A stretch of 64,000 nt of DNA from Pseudomonas protegens CHA0 (GTDB lineage Bacteria; Pseudomonadota; Gammaproteobacteria; Pseudomonadales; Pseudomonadaceae). The DNA is taken from positions 4,943,501-5,007,500 of the forward strand of contig NC_021237.1 in assembly GCF_000397205.1 (NCBI RefSeq), written 5' to 3'. Each line of letters opens with the position of its first letter. Within the stretch, counting starts at the first letter, position 1. The position numbers were made by a program, and so were the translations under genes. Shown here one piece after another: positions 17,713 through 28,915 of the stretch. Below the pieces are notes generated by a model. It was not told the origin of the DNA. It worked only from the letters and a program-made list of their open reading frames with translations, and ran no database searches.

Positions 17713-19916
17713 GACTGAGCCTCTTGCGCGACACGGATCCCCACCTGCGCGCAAAGCGCAAGGAAGTTCGGGAACGAGGTCGCGACGTTGGCGCAGTCAT
17801 GAATGCGGATCGGCGCGTTGGCGCGCAGCGAGGCAACACTGAAAGCCATGGCGATACGGTGGTCACCATGCCCATGAACCTCCCCGCCACCGATCTGGCC
17901 ACCCTCGATGATGATGCCGTCCGGGGTCGGTTCGCACTTGACCCCCAGGGTCAGCAGGCCATCAGCCATCACCTGGATACGGTCAGACTCCTTGACCCGC
18001 AGTTCTTCAGCGCCACGCAGCACCGTGCGCCCTTCGGCGCAAGCGGCCGCGACGAACAACACAGGGAACTCATCGATTGCCAGCGGCACCAACTCTTCGG
18101 GAATCTCGATCCCCTTGAGCTTGGCGGCGCGCACATGCAGATCGGCAACCGGCTCGCCACCCACTTCGCGCTGGTTTTCCAGGCGAATGTCAGCGCCCAT
18201 CAACCGCAGGATATCGATCACACCTGTACGGGTCGGGTTGATCCCCACGTGCTCCAGCACCAGTTCGGAACCTTCGGCAATGGATGCAGCCACCAGGAAG
18301 AACGCCGCGGAAGAAATGTCCGCAGGCACTTCAATATGGGTTGCCTTGAGCTTGCCGCCGGATTCGACCGAGGCCGTGGCGCCGTCGACACTCACCGAGT
18401 AGCCGAAGCCACGCAGCATGCGCTCGGTATGGTCACGGGTCGGAGCCGGCTCGGTGACCGTGGTTTTCCCTTCGGCATATAAACCTGCCAACAACAGGCA
18501 GGACTTAACCTGCGCACTGGCCATCGGCAAGGTGTAGGTCAGCCCCTTGAGCTTGTGACCGCCACGAATCACCATCGGCGGGCGACCCTCGGCAGCCGTC
18601 TCAATGACCGCGCCCATTTCCCGCAGCGGGTTCGCCACACGATTCATCGGACGCTTGGACAGGGACGGATCGCCAGTCAACGTGCTGTCGAAGCTTTGTG
18701 CAGCCAGCAAGCCTGACAACAGGCGCATCGAGGTACCGGAGTTCCCCAGGTAGATCGGCCCTGGAGCCGGCTTCAAGCCGTGCAAGCCAACACCATGAAT
18801 GGTCACACGACCATGATGCGGCCCTTCGATGACCACGCCCATGTCGCGGAAAGCCTGCAAGGTTGCCAGAGCATCTTCGCCCTCGAGGAAACCTTCCACT
18901 TCAGTGGTGCCCTCAGCCAGCGAGCCAAGCATGATCGAGCGGTGAGAAATCGACTTGTCGCCCGGTACACGAATCCGCCCAGACAGGCGGCCACCAGGAT
19001 TTGCCAGGAAAATCAGATCGTTGGAGTTCATAGCGTCCACATAGGCCCGGCGGGCCAGGATTTTACCGAAATGCTCGCGGGCAACCCGGGCGCGAGTGAA
19101 TACGCCCAACAATTGATGCCCGTCCCCTGCATCGACCGCATCACGCAGAGCGTCGAGGTCGTTGCGAAATGTATCGAGTGTGCGCAGTACCGCCTCGCGA
19201 TTGGCAAGGAAGATGTCGTGCCACATGACCGGGTCGCTGCCGGCGATTCTCGTGAAATCGCGGAACCCGCCCGCAGCGTAACGGAAGATATCGAGATTTT
19301 CACTGCGCTTGGCCAGGGAATCGACCAGACCGAACGCCAGCAGGTGCGGCAAATGGCTGGTCGCCGCCAGGACTTCATCGTGACGCTCGACCTGCATGTG
19401 CTCGACATCCGCCCCCAGCTCACGCCAAAGCCTGTCGACCAGGTCCAGCGCCGCGGCATCAGTCTGCTCCAGAGGCGTCAGGATCACCTTGTGTCGACGA
19501 AACAGCTGCGCGTTGGAGGCTTCCACACCACTCTGCTCGGAGCCCGCAATGGGGTGCCCCGGGACAAAACGTGCAGGCATGCCGCCAAAAGCTTCTTGTG
19601 CAGCGCGCACCACATTGCCTTTGGCGCTACCGACGTCGGTCAGCACCGCCTGGCCCAGATCCATGCCGGCAAGCAGAGCCAGCAGCTTTTCCATGGCCAG
19701 GATCGGCACCGCCAGTTGAATCACATCGGCACCCTGGCAAGCCAGGACCAGATCCTCTTCACAGCGATCCACCACCCCCAGTTCGACCGCCAACTGGCGG
19801 GACTGCGGATCCAGATCGACACCGACTACCTCACGACACAGGCCACTTTCACGCAAACCCTTGGCAAAGGAACCGCCAATCAACCCCAGGCCGATCACCA
19901 CCAGGCGACCGATCAT
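17709..19916 (-). CDS. aroA: Fused prephenate/cyclohexadienyl dehydrogenase and EPSP synthase
   Basis: A 735-residue two-domain protein. Residues 1 to about 290 are a TyrA-type dehydrogenase ([18 protein letters not shown] site; [12 protein letters not shown]; catalytic His region [15 protein letters not shown]). Residues from about 305 are AroA, 3-phosphoshikimate 1-carboxyvinyltransferase ([37 protein letters not shown]). It therefore joins a tyrosine-branch step with the penultimate step to chorismate in one chain, a fusion known in Pseudomonas. I start at 19916 (MIGRLVV). ATG at 19934 is also possible, with no strong ribosome site at either. It lies in the serC-pheA-hisC-tyrA/aroA-cmk string. 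Confidence 0.94.
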   Translation of the reverse strand: MIGRLVVIGLGLIGGSFAKGLRESGLCREVVGVDLDPQSRQLAVELGVVDRCEEDLVLACQGADVIQLAVPILAMEKLLALLAGMDLGQAVLTDVGSAKGNVVRAAQEAFGGMPARFVPGHPIAGSEQSGVEASNAQLFRRHKVILTPLEQTDAAALDLVDRLWRELGADVEHMQVERHDEVLAATSHLPHLLAFGLVDSLAKRSENLDIFRYAAGGFRDFTRIAGSDPVMWHDIFLANREAVLRTLDTFRNDLDALRDAVDAGDGHQLLGVFTRARVAREHFGKILARRAYVDAMNSNDLIFLANPGGRLSGRIRVPGDKSISHRSIMLGSLAEGTTEVEGFLEGEDALATLQAFRDMGVVIEGPHHGRVTIHGVGLHGLKPAPGPIYLGNSGTSMRLLSGLLAAQSFDSTLTGDPSLSKRPMNRVANPLREMGAVIETAAEGRPPMVIRGGHKLKGLTYTLPMASAQVKSCLLLAGLYAEGKTTVTEPAPTRDHTERMLRGFGYSVSVDGATASVESGGKLKATHIEVPADISSAAFFLVAASIAEGSELVLEHVGINPTRTGVIDILRLMGADIRLENQREVGGEPVADLHVRAAKLKGIEIPEELVPLAIDEFPVLFVAAACAEGRTVLRGAEELRVKESDRIQVMADGLLTLGVKCEPTPDGIIIEGGQIGGGEVHGHGDHRIAMAFSVASLRANAPIRIHDCANVATSFPNFLALCAQVGIRVAQEAQS

Positions 19917-19944
19917 AGGCACAGCAGATTGCATTGGAATGACA

Positions 19945-21057
19945 TCAAGCACGGGCCAGAACCTTGGCCAAAGCCTCAAGGAAACGAGTATTTTCCGCCG
20001 GCAGGCCGATGGTGATGCGCAAATGATTTGGCATGCCGTAGTTGGCCACCGGACGCACGATCACCCCCTCGCGCAACAACCCCTGGAAGATCGGCGCAGC
20101 CTCACGCCCCAGGTCCACGGCAATGAAATTGCCCTTGGAAGGAATCCAGCTCAGGCCCAGATCACGGAACCCCGCCTCCAACTGCTGCATGCCGGCCTCG
20201 TTAAGACGACGACTCTCGGCCAGGTAGTCCACATCCTCAAGTGCGGCGCAAGCCGCAGCCAAGGCCAGGCTGTTGACGTTGAAAGGCTGGCGCACGCGGT
20301 TCAGCACATCCGCCACCACCGGGGTCGACAGCCCATAACCGACCCGCAGGGCCGCCAGGCCATAGGCCTTGGAGAAGGTTCGCGAAACCAGCAGGTTCGG
20401 GTAGGCCGCCAGGAAGTCCAGGCCATCCGGCAGGTCGCTGCCTTCGGCGTACTCGATATAGGCCTCGTCCAGCACCACCAGCACGTGGGCCGGTACATCC
20501 TGCAAAAACTCGTCCAGCTCCTCGGCACCGAACCAGGTACCGGTCGGGTTGTTCGGGTTGGCGATGAACACCACGCGGGTCCGATCATCGATCGCCTTGA
20601 GCATGGCTGGCAGGTCATGCCCCCAGTTCTTGGCCTGAACCACGCGAGCCTGGGCTCCGACAGCCTGGGTAACGATGGGGTAGACGGCAAATGCGTGCTC
20701 GCTGAACACCGCATTCAAGCCAGGCGCCAGGTAGGCACGAGCCACCAGCTCCAGAATGTCGTTGGAACCGTTGCCCAGGGTCACCTGGTCGATTTCCACG
20801 CCGCAGCGCTCGGCCAGCAGGGACTTGAGGGCAAAACCATTGCCATCCGGATAACGGGGCAGCTCGGCAAGCTCGTCACGAATCGCCGCCAGGGCCTTGG
20901 GGCTGGCGCCCAGCGGGTTTTCATTGCTCGCCAGCTTGACGATGGTGGCCGGATCGATGTCCAGCTCACGGGCCAGTTCGTCCACGGGCTTGCCCGGAAC
21001 GTAAGGCGAAAGTTGTTGCACGCCTGGTTGTGCCAGTGCGAGGAAGTCGCCACTCAT
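19945..21057 (-). CDS. hisC: Histidinol-phosphate / aromatic aminotransferase
   Basis: A 370-residue fold-type I PLP aminotransferase. LASNENPLGASPKAL at the N-terminus, NPNNPTG (about residue 166), DEAYIEY and SRTFSKAYGLAALRVGYG with the PLP-binding Lys (about 228) are HisC signatures. Its place between pheA and tyrA-aroA fits the second, aromatic-biased copy of HisC (HisC2), which can transaminate phenylpyruvate and 4-hydroxyphenylpyruvate. True preference cannot be decided from sequence. GAGG lies 9 nt before the ATG, and pheA ends 10 nt upstream. Confidence 0.94.
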   Translation of the reverse strand: MSGDFLALAQPGVQQLSPYVPGKPVDELARELDIDPATIVKLASNENPLGASPKALAAIRDELAELPRYPDGNGFALKSLLAERCGVEIDQVTLGNGSNDILELVARAYLAPGLNAVFSEHAFAVYPIVTQAVGAQARVVQAKNWGHDLPAMLKAIDDRTRVVFIANPNNPTGTWFGAEELDEFLQDVPAHVLVVLDEAYIEYAEGSDLPDGLDFLAAYPNLLVSRTFSKAYGLAALRVGYGLSTPVVADVLNRVRQPFNVNSLALAAACAALEDVDYLAESRRLNEAGMQQLEAGFRDLGLSWIPSKGNFIAVDLGREAAPIFQGLLREGVIVRPVANYGMPNHLRITIGLPAENTRFLEALAKVLARA

Positions 21058-21067
21058 TGTTAAAGCC

Positions 21068-22162
21068 TCAGAGAACCGCTTTCGGGTAGGAACCCAGCAC
21101 CTTGAGTGCTACTGCTTCCTGACTGATCTTTTCCAGCACACCCTTGACCAACGGATCACGGTGGTGGCCGACGAAGTCGATGAAGAACACATAGGTCCAT
21201 TTACCACTGCGCGAAGGTCGGGTCTCGATTCGCGTCAGGTCGATGCCATTGTCGTGGAATGGCACCAACAGCTCGTGCAAGGCACCGGGCTTGTTACTCA
21301 TGGACACGATGATCGAGGTCTTGTCGTCGCCGGTCGGCGGCACTTCCTGATTACCGATCATCAAAAAGCGCGTGGAGTTGTCCGGACGATCCTCGATTTT
21401 CTCTGCCAGGCGCGTCAGGCCATACAGGCCTGCCGCCATGTCGCCGGCGATCGCCGCCGAATTCCACTCGCCCTTGACCCGCTTGGCCGCCTCGGCGTTG
21501 CTGGACACCGCCACGCGCTCGACATTCGGGTAATGGGCGTCCAGCCACTTGCGGCACTGGGCCAGGGACTGGGCATGGGAATAGATGCGACTGATGCTGT
21601 CGGTCTTGGTGTTCTCGCCCACCAGCAGATGATGGTGAATACGCAGTTCGACTTCACCGCAGATCACCATGTCGTGCTCGAGGAAGCTGTCGAGAGTGTG
21701 GTTCACCGCACCCTCGGTGGAGTTTTCCACCGGCACCACGCCGAAGTTCACGGCGCCGGCCGCCACTTCACGGAACACCTCGTCGATCGCCGCCATCGGC
21801 TTGCTGATCACCGCATGACCGAAGTGCTTCATGGCCGCAGCTTGGGTGAAGGTACCTTCAGGACCGAGGTAGGCCACTTTCAATGGCTGCTCCAGGGCCA
21901 GGCACGAAGACATGATTTCGCGGAACAAGCGCGCCATCTCTTCATTGCCCAGCGGCCCCTGGTTGCGCTCCATCACCCGCTTGAGCACCTGGGCTTCACG
22001 CTCGGGACGATAGAATACCGGCACTTCGCCTTCGGCGAGAGAGCCCATCTTGACCCGCGCCACTTCCTGGGCACAGCGCGCGCGCTCACTGATCAGCTCC
22101 AGGACCTTCTCGTCCAGGGCGTCAATACGCAGGCGCAGGGCCTTGAGTTCTTGCTCAGACAT
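21068..22162 (-). CDS. pheA: P-protein: chorismate mutase / prephenate dehydratase
   Basis: A 364-residue bifunctional enzyme of phenylalanine synthesis. The N-terminal AroQ chorismate mutase (about residues 1-88) has RIDALDEKVLELISER and FYRPEREAQVL. The dehydratase domain (about 93-270) has YLGPEGTFTQAAA, GVVPVENSTEG and the STRFLMIG segment, which carries the catalytic Thr-Arg. The C-terminal ACT domain (about 285-360) with GALHELLVPF and IETRPSR mediates feedback inhibition by Phe. The ATG overlaps the serC stop by one base (TGATG), so translation is coupled. It runs in the same direction as hisC and tyrA-aroA. Confidence 0.96.
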   Translation of the reverse strand: MSEQELKALRLRIDALDEKVLELISERARCAQEVARVKMGSLAEGEVPVFYRPEREAQVLKRVMERNQGPLGNEEMARLFREIMSSCLALEQPLKVAYLGPEGTFTQAAAMKHFGHAVISKPMAAIDEVFREVAAGAVNFGVVPVENSTEGAVNHTLDSFLEHDMVICGEVELRIHHHLLVGENTKTDSISRIYSHAQSLAQCRKWLDAHYPNVERVAVSSNAEAAKRVKGEWNSAAIAGDMAAGLYGLTRLAEKIEDRPDNSTRFLMIGNQEVPPTGDDKTSIIVSMSNKPGALHELLVPFHDNGIDLTRIETRPSRSGKWTYVFFIDFVGHHRDPLVKGVLEKISQEAVALKVLGSYPKAVL

Positions 22163-23247
22163 CAGCCGTGTTCCTTCTCGAACTCCGCCATGTAGGCCAC
22201 CAGCGCATTGACTGCGTTGATGTCCACGGCGTTGTAGATGGAAGCGCGCATGCCACCCACCGAGCGGTGGCCCTTGAGGTTCAACAGGCCGCGAGCCTCG
22301 GCGCCCACCAGGAACGGTTTGTCCAGGCGATCGTCGGCCAGACGGAACGGTACGTTCATCCAGGAGCGGTCAGTCTTGTTGATCGGGTTGCTGTACAGGC
22401 CGCTGGCGTCAATGAAATCGTACAGAGTGCGCTGCTTGGCCTCATTGAGCTTGGCGATGGCTTCAACCCCGCCCTGCTCCTTGAGCCATTCGAACACCAG
22501 GCCGGACAGATACCAGGCCAGGGTCGGCGGCGTGTTGTACATCGAGCCGTTGTCCGCCGCGACCTTGTAGTCGAGCATGGTCGGGCACAGCGAACGGGCG
22601 CGTCCCAGCAGGTCTTCGCGAATGATGTTCACCAGGATGCCGCTGGGGCCGATATTCTTCTGCGCGCCAGCGTAGATCATGCCGAAACGGGAGATATCCA
22701 CAGGGCGCGAGAGGATGTCGGACGACATGTCGGCCACCAGAGGAACGTCGCCGGTTTCCGGGATCCAGTTGAATTCCAGGCCGCCAATGGTTTCGTTCGG
22801 CGCGTAATGCACGTAGGCCGCATCTTGCGACAGCTGCCATTCGTTCTGGCCGGGAATTGCGAAATAGTTGTAAGGCTTGGCAGTGGCCGCCACATTCACC
22901 TGCCCGTAGCGGGAGGCTTCTTCAATGGCTTTCTGCGACCAGATACCGGTGTCGACATAGTCGGCCTTGCCACCCTCGGGCAGCAGGTTCAGTGGGATCT
23001 GGGCAAATTGCTGGCTGGCGCCGCCTTGCAGAAACAGCACTTTATAGTTCGAGGGGATATTCAGCAGATCACGCAGATCCTGCTCGGCCTTGGTGGCAAT
23101 GGATACGAACTCATCGCTGCGATGGCTCATTTCCATGACCGACAGGCCCTTGCCATGCCAATCCAGCAATTCGGCCTGGGCACGCAACAGGACAGCTTCA
23201 GGTAGCGCAGCGGGACCTGCGCAGAAGTTATAGGCTCGTTTGCTCAC
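22162..23247 (-). CDS. serC: Phosphoserine aminotransferase
   Basis: A 361-residue PLP enzyme that converts 3-phosphohydroxypyruvate to phosphoserine and also serves the pyridoxine pathway. NFCAGPAALPEAVL, FLQGGASQQFAQIP and the PLP Lys in YAGAQKNIGPSG (about residue 197) are family hallmarks, as is GHRSVGGMRASIYNA near the C-terminus. I use the GTG at 23247, which gives the usual VSKRAYNF start and family length. ATG two codons earlier (23253) is nearly as good. It lies 64 nt downstream of gyrA and is coupled to pheA, the gyrA-serC-pheA order conserved in Pseudomonas. Confidence 0.95.
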   Translation of the reverse strand: MSKRAYNFCAGPAALPEAVLLRAQAELLDWHGKGLSVMEMSHRSDEFVSIATKAEQDLRDLLNIPSNYKVLFLQGGASQQFAQIPLNLLPEGGKADYVDTGIWSQKAIEEASRYGQVNVAATAKPYNYFAIPGQNEWQLSQDAAYVHYAPNETIGGLEFNWIPETGDVPLVADMSSDILSRPVDISRFGMIYAGAQKNIGPSGILVNIIREDLLGRARSLCPTMLDYKVAADNGSMYNTPPTLAWYLSGLVFEWLKEQGGVEAIAKLNEAKQRTLYDFIDASGLYSNPINKTDRSWMNVPFRLADDRLDKPFLVGAEARGLLNLKGHRSVGGMRASIYNAVDINAVNALVAYMAEFEKEHG

Positions 23248-23311
23248 ATCCACTCTCGCTATGCATTCACGGTAGCGGACAGAGCAAACACTCTGCCCTG
23301 CTACGATTTAT

Positions 23312-25981
23312 TTAGTCTTGCGACTCTTCTTCGCCTGCGGCGTCTGCCTGTTGGCCTTCGGCTGCCTCATCGGTATCGGCAACCGCATCCAGCACGGCTC
23401 CCTCGAATTCAGCACCCTCTTCACCTTCGAACTCTTCGCCCTCGATTTCCGATGGCTCCTGCACCCGCTCCAGGCCCACCAGGGTTTCATCGCTGGCCAG
23501 CTTGATCAGGGTCACGCCTTGAGTGTTACGGCCCAGGCTCGACACTTCGTCGACACGGGTACGCACCAGGGTGCCCTGATCGGAAATCAGCATGATCTCC
23601 TCACCATCCAGCACCTGCACCGCGCCAACCAGGCGACCGTTACGCTCGTTGCTGACCATGGCGATAACGCCCTGGCCGCCACGCTTGTACTCGGGGAACT
23701 CGCCAATGGCGGTACGCTTGCCGAAACCACGCTCGGAGGCGGTGAGGATCTGGCTGCCTTCTTCCGGAATCAGCATGGAAATCAGCTTCTGACCTTCCGC
23801 CAGGCGCATGCCGCGCACACCGCGAGCGGTACGGCCCATGGCGCGCACGTCGGACTCCTTGAAGCGAGTGACCTTGCCTCCGTCGGAGAACAGCATGACT
23901 TCACGCTCGCCATCGGTGATGGCGGCACTGATCAGCACGTCGCCTTCGTCCAGCTCCAGGGCGATCAGGCCCACGCTGCGCTGGCGGCTGAAGGACTCCA
24001 GCGGGGTCTTCTTCACGGTGCCGTTGGCGGTCGCCATGAAGATGTAGTGACCTTCGGTGTACTCCTCTACCGGCAGCATGGTGGTGATGTATTCACCCTC
24101 ATCCAGCGGTAGCAGGTTGACCAGCGGACGACCGCGTGCGGCACGGGATGCTTCAGGAATTTCATAAGTCTTCAGCCAGTACACCTTGCCCTTGCTGGAG
24201 AACAGCAGCAGCGTGGTGTGGCTGTTGGCAACCAGCAGGTGAGCGATGTAGTCCTCATCCTTGACGCCTGTGGCCGACTTGCCTTTACCGCCACGACGCT
24301 GGGCCTGGTAGGCTGCCAGCGGCTGGGTCTTGGCGTAGCCGCCGTGGGAAATGGTCACCACACGCTCTTCTTCCGGGATCATGTCACCCAGGGTCAGGTC
24401 GAGGCGGGCATCGAGAATCTCGGTGCGGCGCACGTCGCCGTATTCAGCGCGGATCACTTCCAGCTCTTCGCGGATCACTTCCATCAGGCGCGTGGCGCTA
24501 TTGAGGATGCGGATCAGCTCGCCGATCTGGTTGAGGATCTCCTGGTACTCGGCCAGCAGCTTTTCGTGCTCCAGGCCAGTCAGGCGGTGCAGGCGCAACT
24601 CCAGAATGGCTTGTGCCTGTTCCGGGGACAGGAAGTACTTGCCGTCGCGCAGACCGTATTGCGGATCAAGGTTTTCCGGACGGCAGGAATCCGCACCGGC
24701 ACGCTCGACCATGGTCATGACCGCGCTGGACTCCCAAGGGGTGCTGATCAGCGCTTCCTTGGCTTCCGACGGCGTCGGCGAGGCCTTGATCAGGGCGATC
24801 ACCGGATCGATGTTGGACAGGGCAACGGCCTGGCCTTCAAGGATGTGGCCACGCTCACGAGCCTTGCGCAGCTCGAACACGGTACGCCGGGTAACGACTT
24901 CACGACGGTGACGAACGAAGGCTTCCAGCAGATCCTTGAGATTGAGAATCCGCGGACGGCCGTCGATCAGCGCCACGATGTTGATGCCGAACACTGCTTG
25001 CAGCTGGGTCTGGGCGTAGAGGTTATTGAGGATCACCTCAGGCACTTCGCCACGACGCAGCTCGATCACGACGCGCATACCGTCCTTGTCGGACTCATCG
25101 CGCAGTTCAGTGATGCCTTCGAGTTTCTTCTCTTTCACCAGCTCGGCGATCTTCTCGATCAACCGCGCCTTGTTCAGTTGGTAAGGCAGCTCGGTGATGA
25201 CGATCTGTTGGCGGCCGCCAACCTTGTCGATGTCTTCGATGATCGAGCGGGCACGCATATAAATGCGGCCACGGCCGGTGCGATAGGCCTCGATGATGCC
25301 TTCGCGACCGTTGATGATCGCCGCGGTCGGGAAATCCGGGCCGGGGATGTACTGCATCAGTTCGTCGACAGTCAGCTCGGGATTGTCGATCAGCGCCAGG
25401 CAACCATCGATGACTTCACCGAGGTTGTGCGGCGGAATGTTGGTCGCCATGCCCACGGCGATACCGCTGGAACCGTTGACCAGCAGGTTGGGGATCTTGG
25501 TCGGCATGACCGCCGGGATCATCTCGGTGCCGTCGTAGTTCGGCACCCAGTCCACGGTTTCCTTGTGCAGGTCGGCCAGCAGCTCATGCGCCAGCTTGGT
25601 CATGCGAACTTCGGTGTATCGCATGGCCGCCGCGTTGTCGCCGTCGACCGAACCGAAGTTACCCTGGCCGTCTACCAGCAGGTAGCGCAGGGAGAATGGC
25701 TGGGCCATACGAACGATGGTGTCGTACACCGCGGTATCACCGTGCGGGTGATACTTACCGATCACGTCACCGACAACACGGGCAGATTTCTTGTACGGCT
25801 TGTTCCAGTCGTTACCGAGCTCGCTCATCGCGTACAGCACACGCCGGTGCACGGGCTTCAAGCCATCGCGCGCATCAGGCAGTGCCCGCCCGACGATTAC
25901 GCTCATCGCGTAGTCGAGGTAGGACTGTTTCAGCTCGTCTTCGATATTGACCGGGAGGATTTCTTTGGCCAGTTCGCCCAT
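23312..25981 (-). CDS. gyrA: DNA gyrase subunit A
   Basis: An 889-residue type II topoisomerase subunit. The N-terminal breakage-reunion domain has the active-site Tyr122 ([11 protein letters not shown]) and the quinolone-resistance region [11 protein letters not shown]. Thr83 and Asp87 are the normal Pseudomonas residues, so no classical resistance change is present. The C-terminal beta-pinwheel contains the GyrA box QRRGGKGKS and several GRxxxGVRG-like repeats. The tail (last about 45 residues) is very acidic. Start 25981 gives [18 protein letters not shown]. An upstream in-frame codon adding 28 residues is not needed. A weak hairpin follows the stop before serC without a U tract. Confidence 0.97.
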   Translation of the reverse strand: MGELAKEILPVNIEDELKQSYLDYAMSVIVGRALPDARDGLKPVHRRVLYAMSELGNDWNKPYKKSARVVGDVIGKYHPHGDTAVYDTIVRMAQPFSLRYLLVDGQGNFGSVDGDNAAAMRYTEVRMTKLAHELLADLHKETVDWVPNYDGTEMIPAVMPTKIPNLLVNGSSGIAVGMATNIPPHNLGEVIDGCLALIDNPELTVDELMQYIPGPDFPTAAIINGREGIIEAYRTGRGRIYMRARSIIEDIDKVGGRQQIVITELPYQLNKARLIEKIAELVKEKKLEGITELRDESDKDGMRVVIELRRGEVPEVILNNLYAQTQLQAVFGINIVALIDGRPRILNLKDLLEAFVRHRREVVTRRTVFELRKARERGHILEGQAVALSNIDPVIALIKASPTPSEAKEALISTPWESSAVMTMVERAGADSCRPENLDPQYGLRDGKYFLSPEQAQAILELRLHRLTGLEHEKLLAEYQEILNQIGELIRILNSATRLMEVIREELEVIRAEYGDVRRTEILDARLDLTLGDMIPEEERVVTISHGGYAKTQPLAAYQAQRRGGKGKSATGVKDEDYIAHLLVANSHTTLLLFSSKGKVYWLKTYEIPEASRAARGRPLVNLLPLDEGEYITTMLPVEEYTEGHYIFMATANGTVKKTPLESFSRQRSVGLIALELDEGDVLISAAITDGEREVMLFSDGGKVTRFKESDVRAMGRTARGVRGMRLAEGQKLISMLIPEEGSQILTASERGFGKRTAIGEFPEYKRGGQGVIAMVSNERNGRLVGAVQVLDGEEIMLISDQGTLVRTRVDEVSSLGRNTQGVTLIKLASDETLVGLERVQEPSEIEGEEFEGEEGAEFEGAVLDAVADTDEAAEGQQADAAGEEESQD

Positions 25982-26335
25982 GAGAAGCCTGATTCCTTTT
26001 TCTGGTGAAACTTCGTCACATCCATATGGGACGAACGAAGCTCGCCGCTGCAGGCCTAGTGCCATGCACCGACTTACGACAAATCAACAAGTTATGCCAT
26101 GGATTTGCGCAGTGAAGGCAGCCGCGTCGGACCACCTTGGAAACCGCCGGATGTTATCACAATCGCCGCCACGCACCTATCCCCCTGACGCGCATGGAGC
26201 ATAGTTAGTTGACCGGTGACAGCCTGATAAGAGACGAGAGGGGCTCAGAGGCCAAATTCGCACATAATTAAGCGCTTTTTACTGAGCTGACAGCTTTCCC
26301 GGGAAGCCGCCACCAACGACTTGCCCGGACACTCG
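25982..26335 (-). promoter_or_regulatory. Leader region between mtnA and gyrA
   Basis: 354 nt without a supported gene. It must hold the gyrA promoter and 5' leader, since mtnA upstream is transcribed the same way but is far off. I see no clear -35/-10 pair, hairpin terminator or riboswitch. Short frames on the plus strand here do not look like proteins. Confidence 0.4.
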
Positions 26336-27412
26336 TCAGTGCAAGCGCTTGCGGCACATCAATTGCGCCATCTTGGCCGTGTCCGGCCGCTCGACAACGC
26401 CCTTCTCGGTGACGATGGCATCGATCAGGTCCGCTGGCGTGACATCGAACAGCAGATTGAAGCCTTCTACCCCCTCCCCCATGCGCTTGCCCGCGATCTC
26501 CAGCAACTCCTCGCCCGCCCGCTCTGCCAAGGGAATGTCATCACCGCTGGCAAGGCTCATGTCGATGCTCGAACTGGGCGCCACCACCATGAAGCGAACA
26601 CCGTGGTGCATGGCATTGACCGCCAGCTGGTAAGTGCCAATCTGGTTCGCTACATCGCCATTGGCAGTGATGCGGTCCGCCCCCACCACGACCCAGGTCA
26701 CGCCCTTGGTCTTCATGATGTGCGCGGCGGCTGCATCGACATTTACCGTTACCGGAATGCCTTCGCTGGCGAGCTCCCAGGCCGTCAGGCGCGAACCCTG
26801 CAACCAGGGCCGGGTTTCATCGGCGTAGACCCGCTCCACCATACCTTCCAGCCAGGCCGCGCGAATCACCCCCAGGGCCGTGCCGAAACCACCGGTGGCC
26901 AGGGCGCCGGTATTGCTGTGAGTCAACAGGGCCTGGGGGTTGCCCTGATGCCGCCGGATCAGGTCCACACCCAGCTGAGCCATGGTCAGGTTGGCTTCGC
27001 GATCGCTCTCATGAATGGCCAGGGCTTCAGCTTCCAGCGCTGCCAACGGGGCAGCATGCTCCCTGACCCGCTCCAGGCGCTCGCGCATGCGATTGAGCGC
27101 CCAGGACAGATTCACCGCCGCAGGAGCGGCATCCGCCAGCAAGGTGAAATCCTCTTCCAGCGCCGTAAACCAGTCGCCACCCGCGACAAATCGTCCACGT
27201 GCTGCCAGAACCAGGCCGTAGGCAGCACTGATGCCAATGGCCGGCGCCCCACAGACCACCATCGAGCGAATCGCCTCGGCCACTCCAGCGGCGCTGTCAT
27301 AGGCAATCCAGGACTCCTCGAAAGGCAAGGCCCGCTGATCGAGCAGGTACAGAGTGCTATCCCGCCATTCAATGGCCCTGACTTTCTCCGCAGCCAACAG
27401 ACGATCGCGCAT
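26336..27412 (-). CDS. mtnA: S-methyl-5-thioribose-1-phosphate isomerase
   Basis: A 358-residue member of the eIF2B-like isomerase family. [13 protein letters not shown] near residue 55 with the preceding Cys, [12 protein letters not shown] (about 165) and [20 protein letters not shown] (about 240, catalytic Asp) match MtnA. It converts methylthioribose-1-phosphate to methylthioribulose-1-phosphate in methionine salvage. It is divergent from mtaD, 109 nt apart. In Pseudomonas the two serve the route in which methylthioadenosine is first deaminated and then phosphorolysed. Confidence 0.94.
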   Translation of the reverse strand: MRDRLLAAEKVRAIEWRDSTLYLLDQRALPFEESWIAYDSAAGVAEAIRSMVVCGAPAIGISAAYGLVLAARGRFVAGGDWFTALEEDFTLLADAAPAAVNLSWALNRMRERLERVREHAAPLAALEAEALAIHESDREANLTMAQLGVDLIRRHQGNPQALLTHSNTGALATGGFGTALGVIRAAWLEGMVERVYADETRPWLQGSRLTAWELASEGIPVTVNVDAAAAHIMKTKGVTWVVVGADRITANGDVANQIGTYQLAVNAMHHGVRFMVVAPSSSIDMSLASGDDIPLAERAGEELLEIAGKRMGEGVEGFNLLFDVTPADLIDAIVTEKGVVERPDTAKMAQLMCRKRLH

Positions 27413-27521
27413 CCCTCACCCCGCACTCATGAACAAAAGCCGCCGATTATAGCGATCCCCCTGCCAGGACGCTCGGGTATACTTCGCCATCCTTTTATAT
27501 AAAGCCCTGGACCGATATTCG

Positions 27522-28853
27522 ATGCCGAACCGCGACATTGCGCTCGACCTGCTGCTGCTCCCGACCTGGCTGGTGCCGGTGGAGCCGGCCGGCGTCGTCC
27601 TCAGGGAACACGGCCTGGGCATCCGCGACGGGCACATCGTGTTCATCGGCCCACGCGCCGAGGCCTTGAAGTATCGCGCCACGGAAATCCGCGAACTGCC
27701 CGACACCCTGCTCACCCCGGGCCTGATCAACGCCCACGGGCACGCCGCCATGACCCTGTTTCGCGGCCTGGCCGATGACCTGCCGCTGATGACCTGGCTG
27801 GAAAAGCACATCTGGCCCGCCGAAGCCAAGTGGGTGGATGAAGCCTTCGTCCGCGACGGTACCGACCTGGCCATCGCCGAGCAGATCAAGGGTGGGATCA
27901 CCTGTTTCTCGGACATGTACTTCTTCCCGAAGGTTGCCAGTGAGCGGGTGCACAACAGCGGCATGCGAGCACAGGTCGCCATCCCCATTCTCGACTTCCC
28001 GATTCCCGGTGCCCAGAATGCCGACGAAGCCATCCGCCAGGGCGTAGAGCTGTTCGGCGATCTCAAGCATCATCCGCGGATCAACATCACCTTCGGCCCT
28101 CATGCACCCTACACCGTTGGCGACGAGAACCTGGAAAAAATCCGGATCATTGCCGAAGAACTCGACGCTGCGATCCACATGCATGTGCATGAGACCGCCC
28201 ATGAGGTGCAGCAATCCATGGAACAGCACGGTGAGCGACCGCTGGCGCGCCTGGCTCGCCTGGGCCTGCTGGGACCCCGCTTCCAGGCCGTTCATATGAC
28301 CCAAATCAGCGATGACGACCTGGCTTTACTGGTAGAAACCAACACCAGCGTCATTCACTGCCCGGAATCCAACCTGAAACTGGCCAGCGGCTTCTGCCCT
28401 GTAGAACGTCTGTGGCAGGCCGGAGTCAACGTGGCGGTAGGCACCGATGGCGCCGCCAGCAACAACGACCTGGACCTGCTGGGGGAAACCCGTACCGCCG
28501 CGCTGCTGGCCAAGGCCGTGGCCGGGTCGGCTACCGCCCTGGATGCCCATCGCGCACTGCGCATGGCTACCCTCAACGGCGCCAGGGCCATGGGCCTGGA
28601 AAGCCAAGTGGGCTCCCTGGAAATCGGCAAGGCCGCAGACCTGACAGCCTTCGACCTGTCCGGTCTGGCCCAGCAGCCGATCTACGACCCGGTGTCGCAA
28701 CTGATCTACGCCACCGGCCGAGACTGCGTGAAACATGTATGGGTCGCCGGCAAGCAACTGCTGGATGACCGACGCCTGACCCGCCTGGACGAACATCAGC
28801 TGGGCGCTACCGCCCGCGACTGGGCCCGGCGCATCAGCGGCCACCACCCATAA
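27522..28853 (+). CDS. mtaD: 5-methylthioadenosine/S-adenosylhomocysteine deaminase (TRZ/ATZ amidohydrolase)
   Basis: A 443-residue metal-dependent amidohydrolase. Metal and catalytic motifs in order: NAHGHAAM (HxH, about residue 70), [10 protein letters not shown] (about 225), a lone His in FQAVHMTQ, and [12 protein letters not shown] (Asp, about 310). The family also holds guanine and triazine deaminases, but placement next to mtnA and the close match to the characterised P. aeruginosa enzyme type favour methylthioadenosine deaminase. It heads a rightward set with ubiG, mupP and yciK. The gap to ubiG is 62 nt. Confidence 0.9.
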   Translation: MPNRDIALDLLLLPTWLVPVEPAGVVLREHGLGIRDGHIVFIGPRAEALKYRATEIRELPDTLLTPGLINAHGHAAMTLFRGLADDLPLMTWLEKHIWPAEAKWVDEAFVRDGTDLAIAEQIKGGITCFSDMYFFPKVASERVHNSGMRAQVAIPILDFPIPGAQNADEAIRQGVELFGDLKHHPRINITFGPHAPYTVGDENLEKIRIIAEELDAAIHMHVHETAHEVQQSMEQHGERPLARLARLGLLGPRFQAVHMTQISDDDLALLVETNTSVIHCPESNLKLASGFCPVERLWQAGVNVAVGTDGAASNNDLDLLGETRTAALLAKAVAGSATALDAHRALRMATLNGARAMGLESQVGSLEIGKAADLTAFDLSGLAQQPIYDPVSQLIYATGRDCVKHVWVAGKQLLDDRRLTRLDEHQLGATARDWARRISGHHP

Positions 28854-28915
28854 CCCGGGCCTTGAGCACAGGCTCGAGGCCCGACAGAGAATTTTCTAGC
28901 TTTGGAGCACTACCC

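Noticed and set aside
25720..25750. Thr83 in the GyrA quinolone-resistance region
   Set aside because: Thr is the normal residue here in Pseudomonas, with Asp87 unchanged, so it is not a resistance mutation.
24218..26008. 596-codon open frame antisense to gyrA
   Set aside because: Same artefact of GC-rich codon use; low-complexity His/Gln/Val-rich product with no family resemblance.
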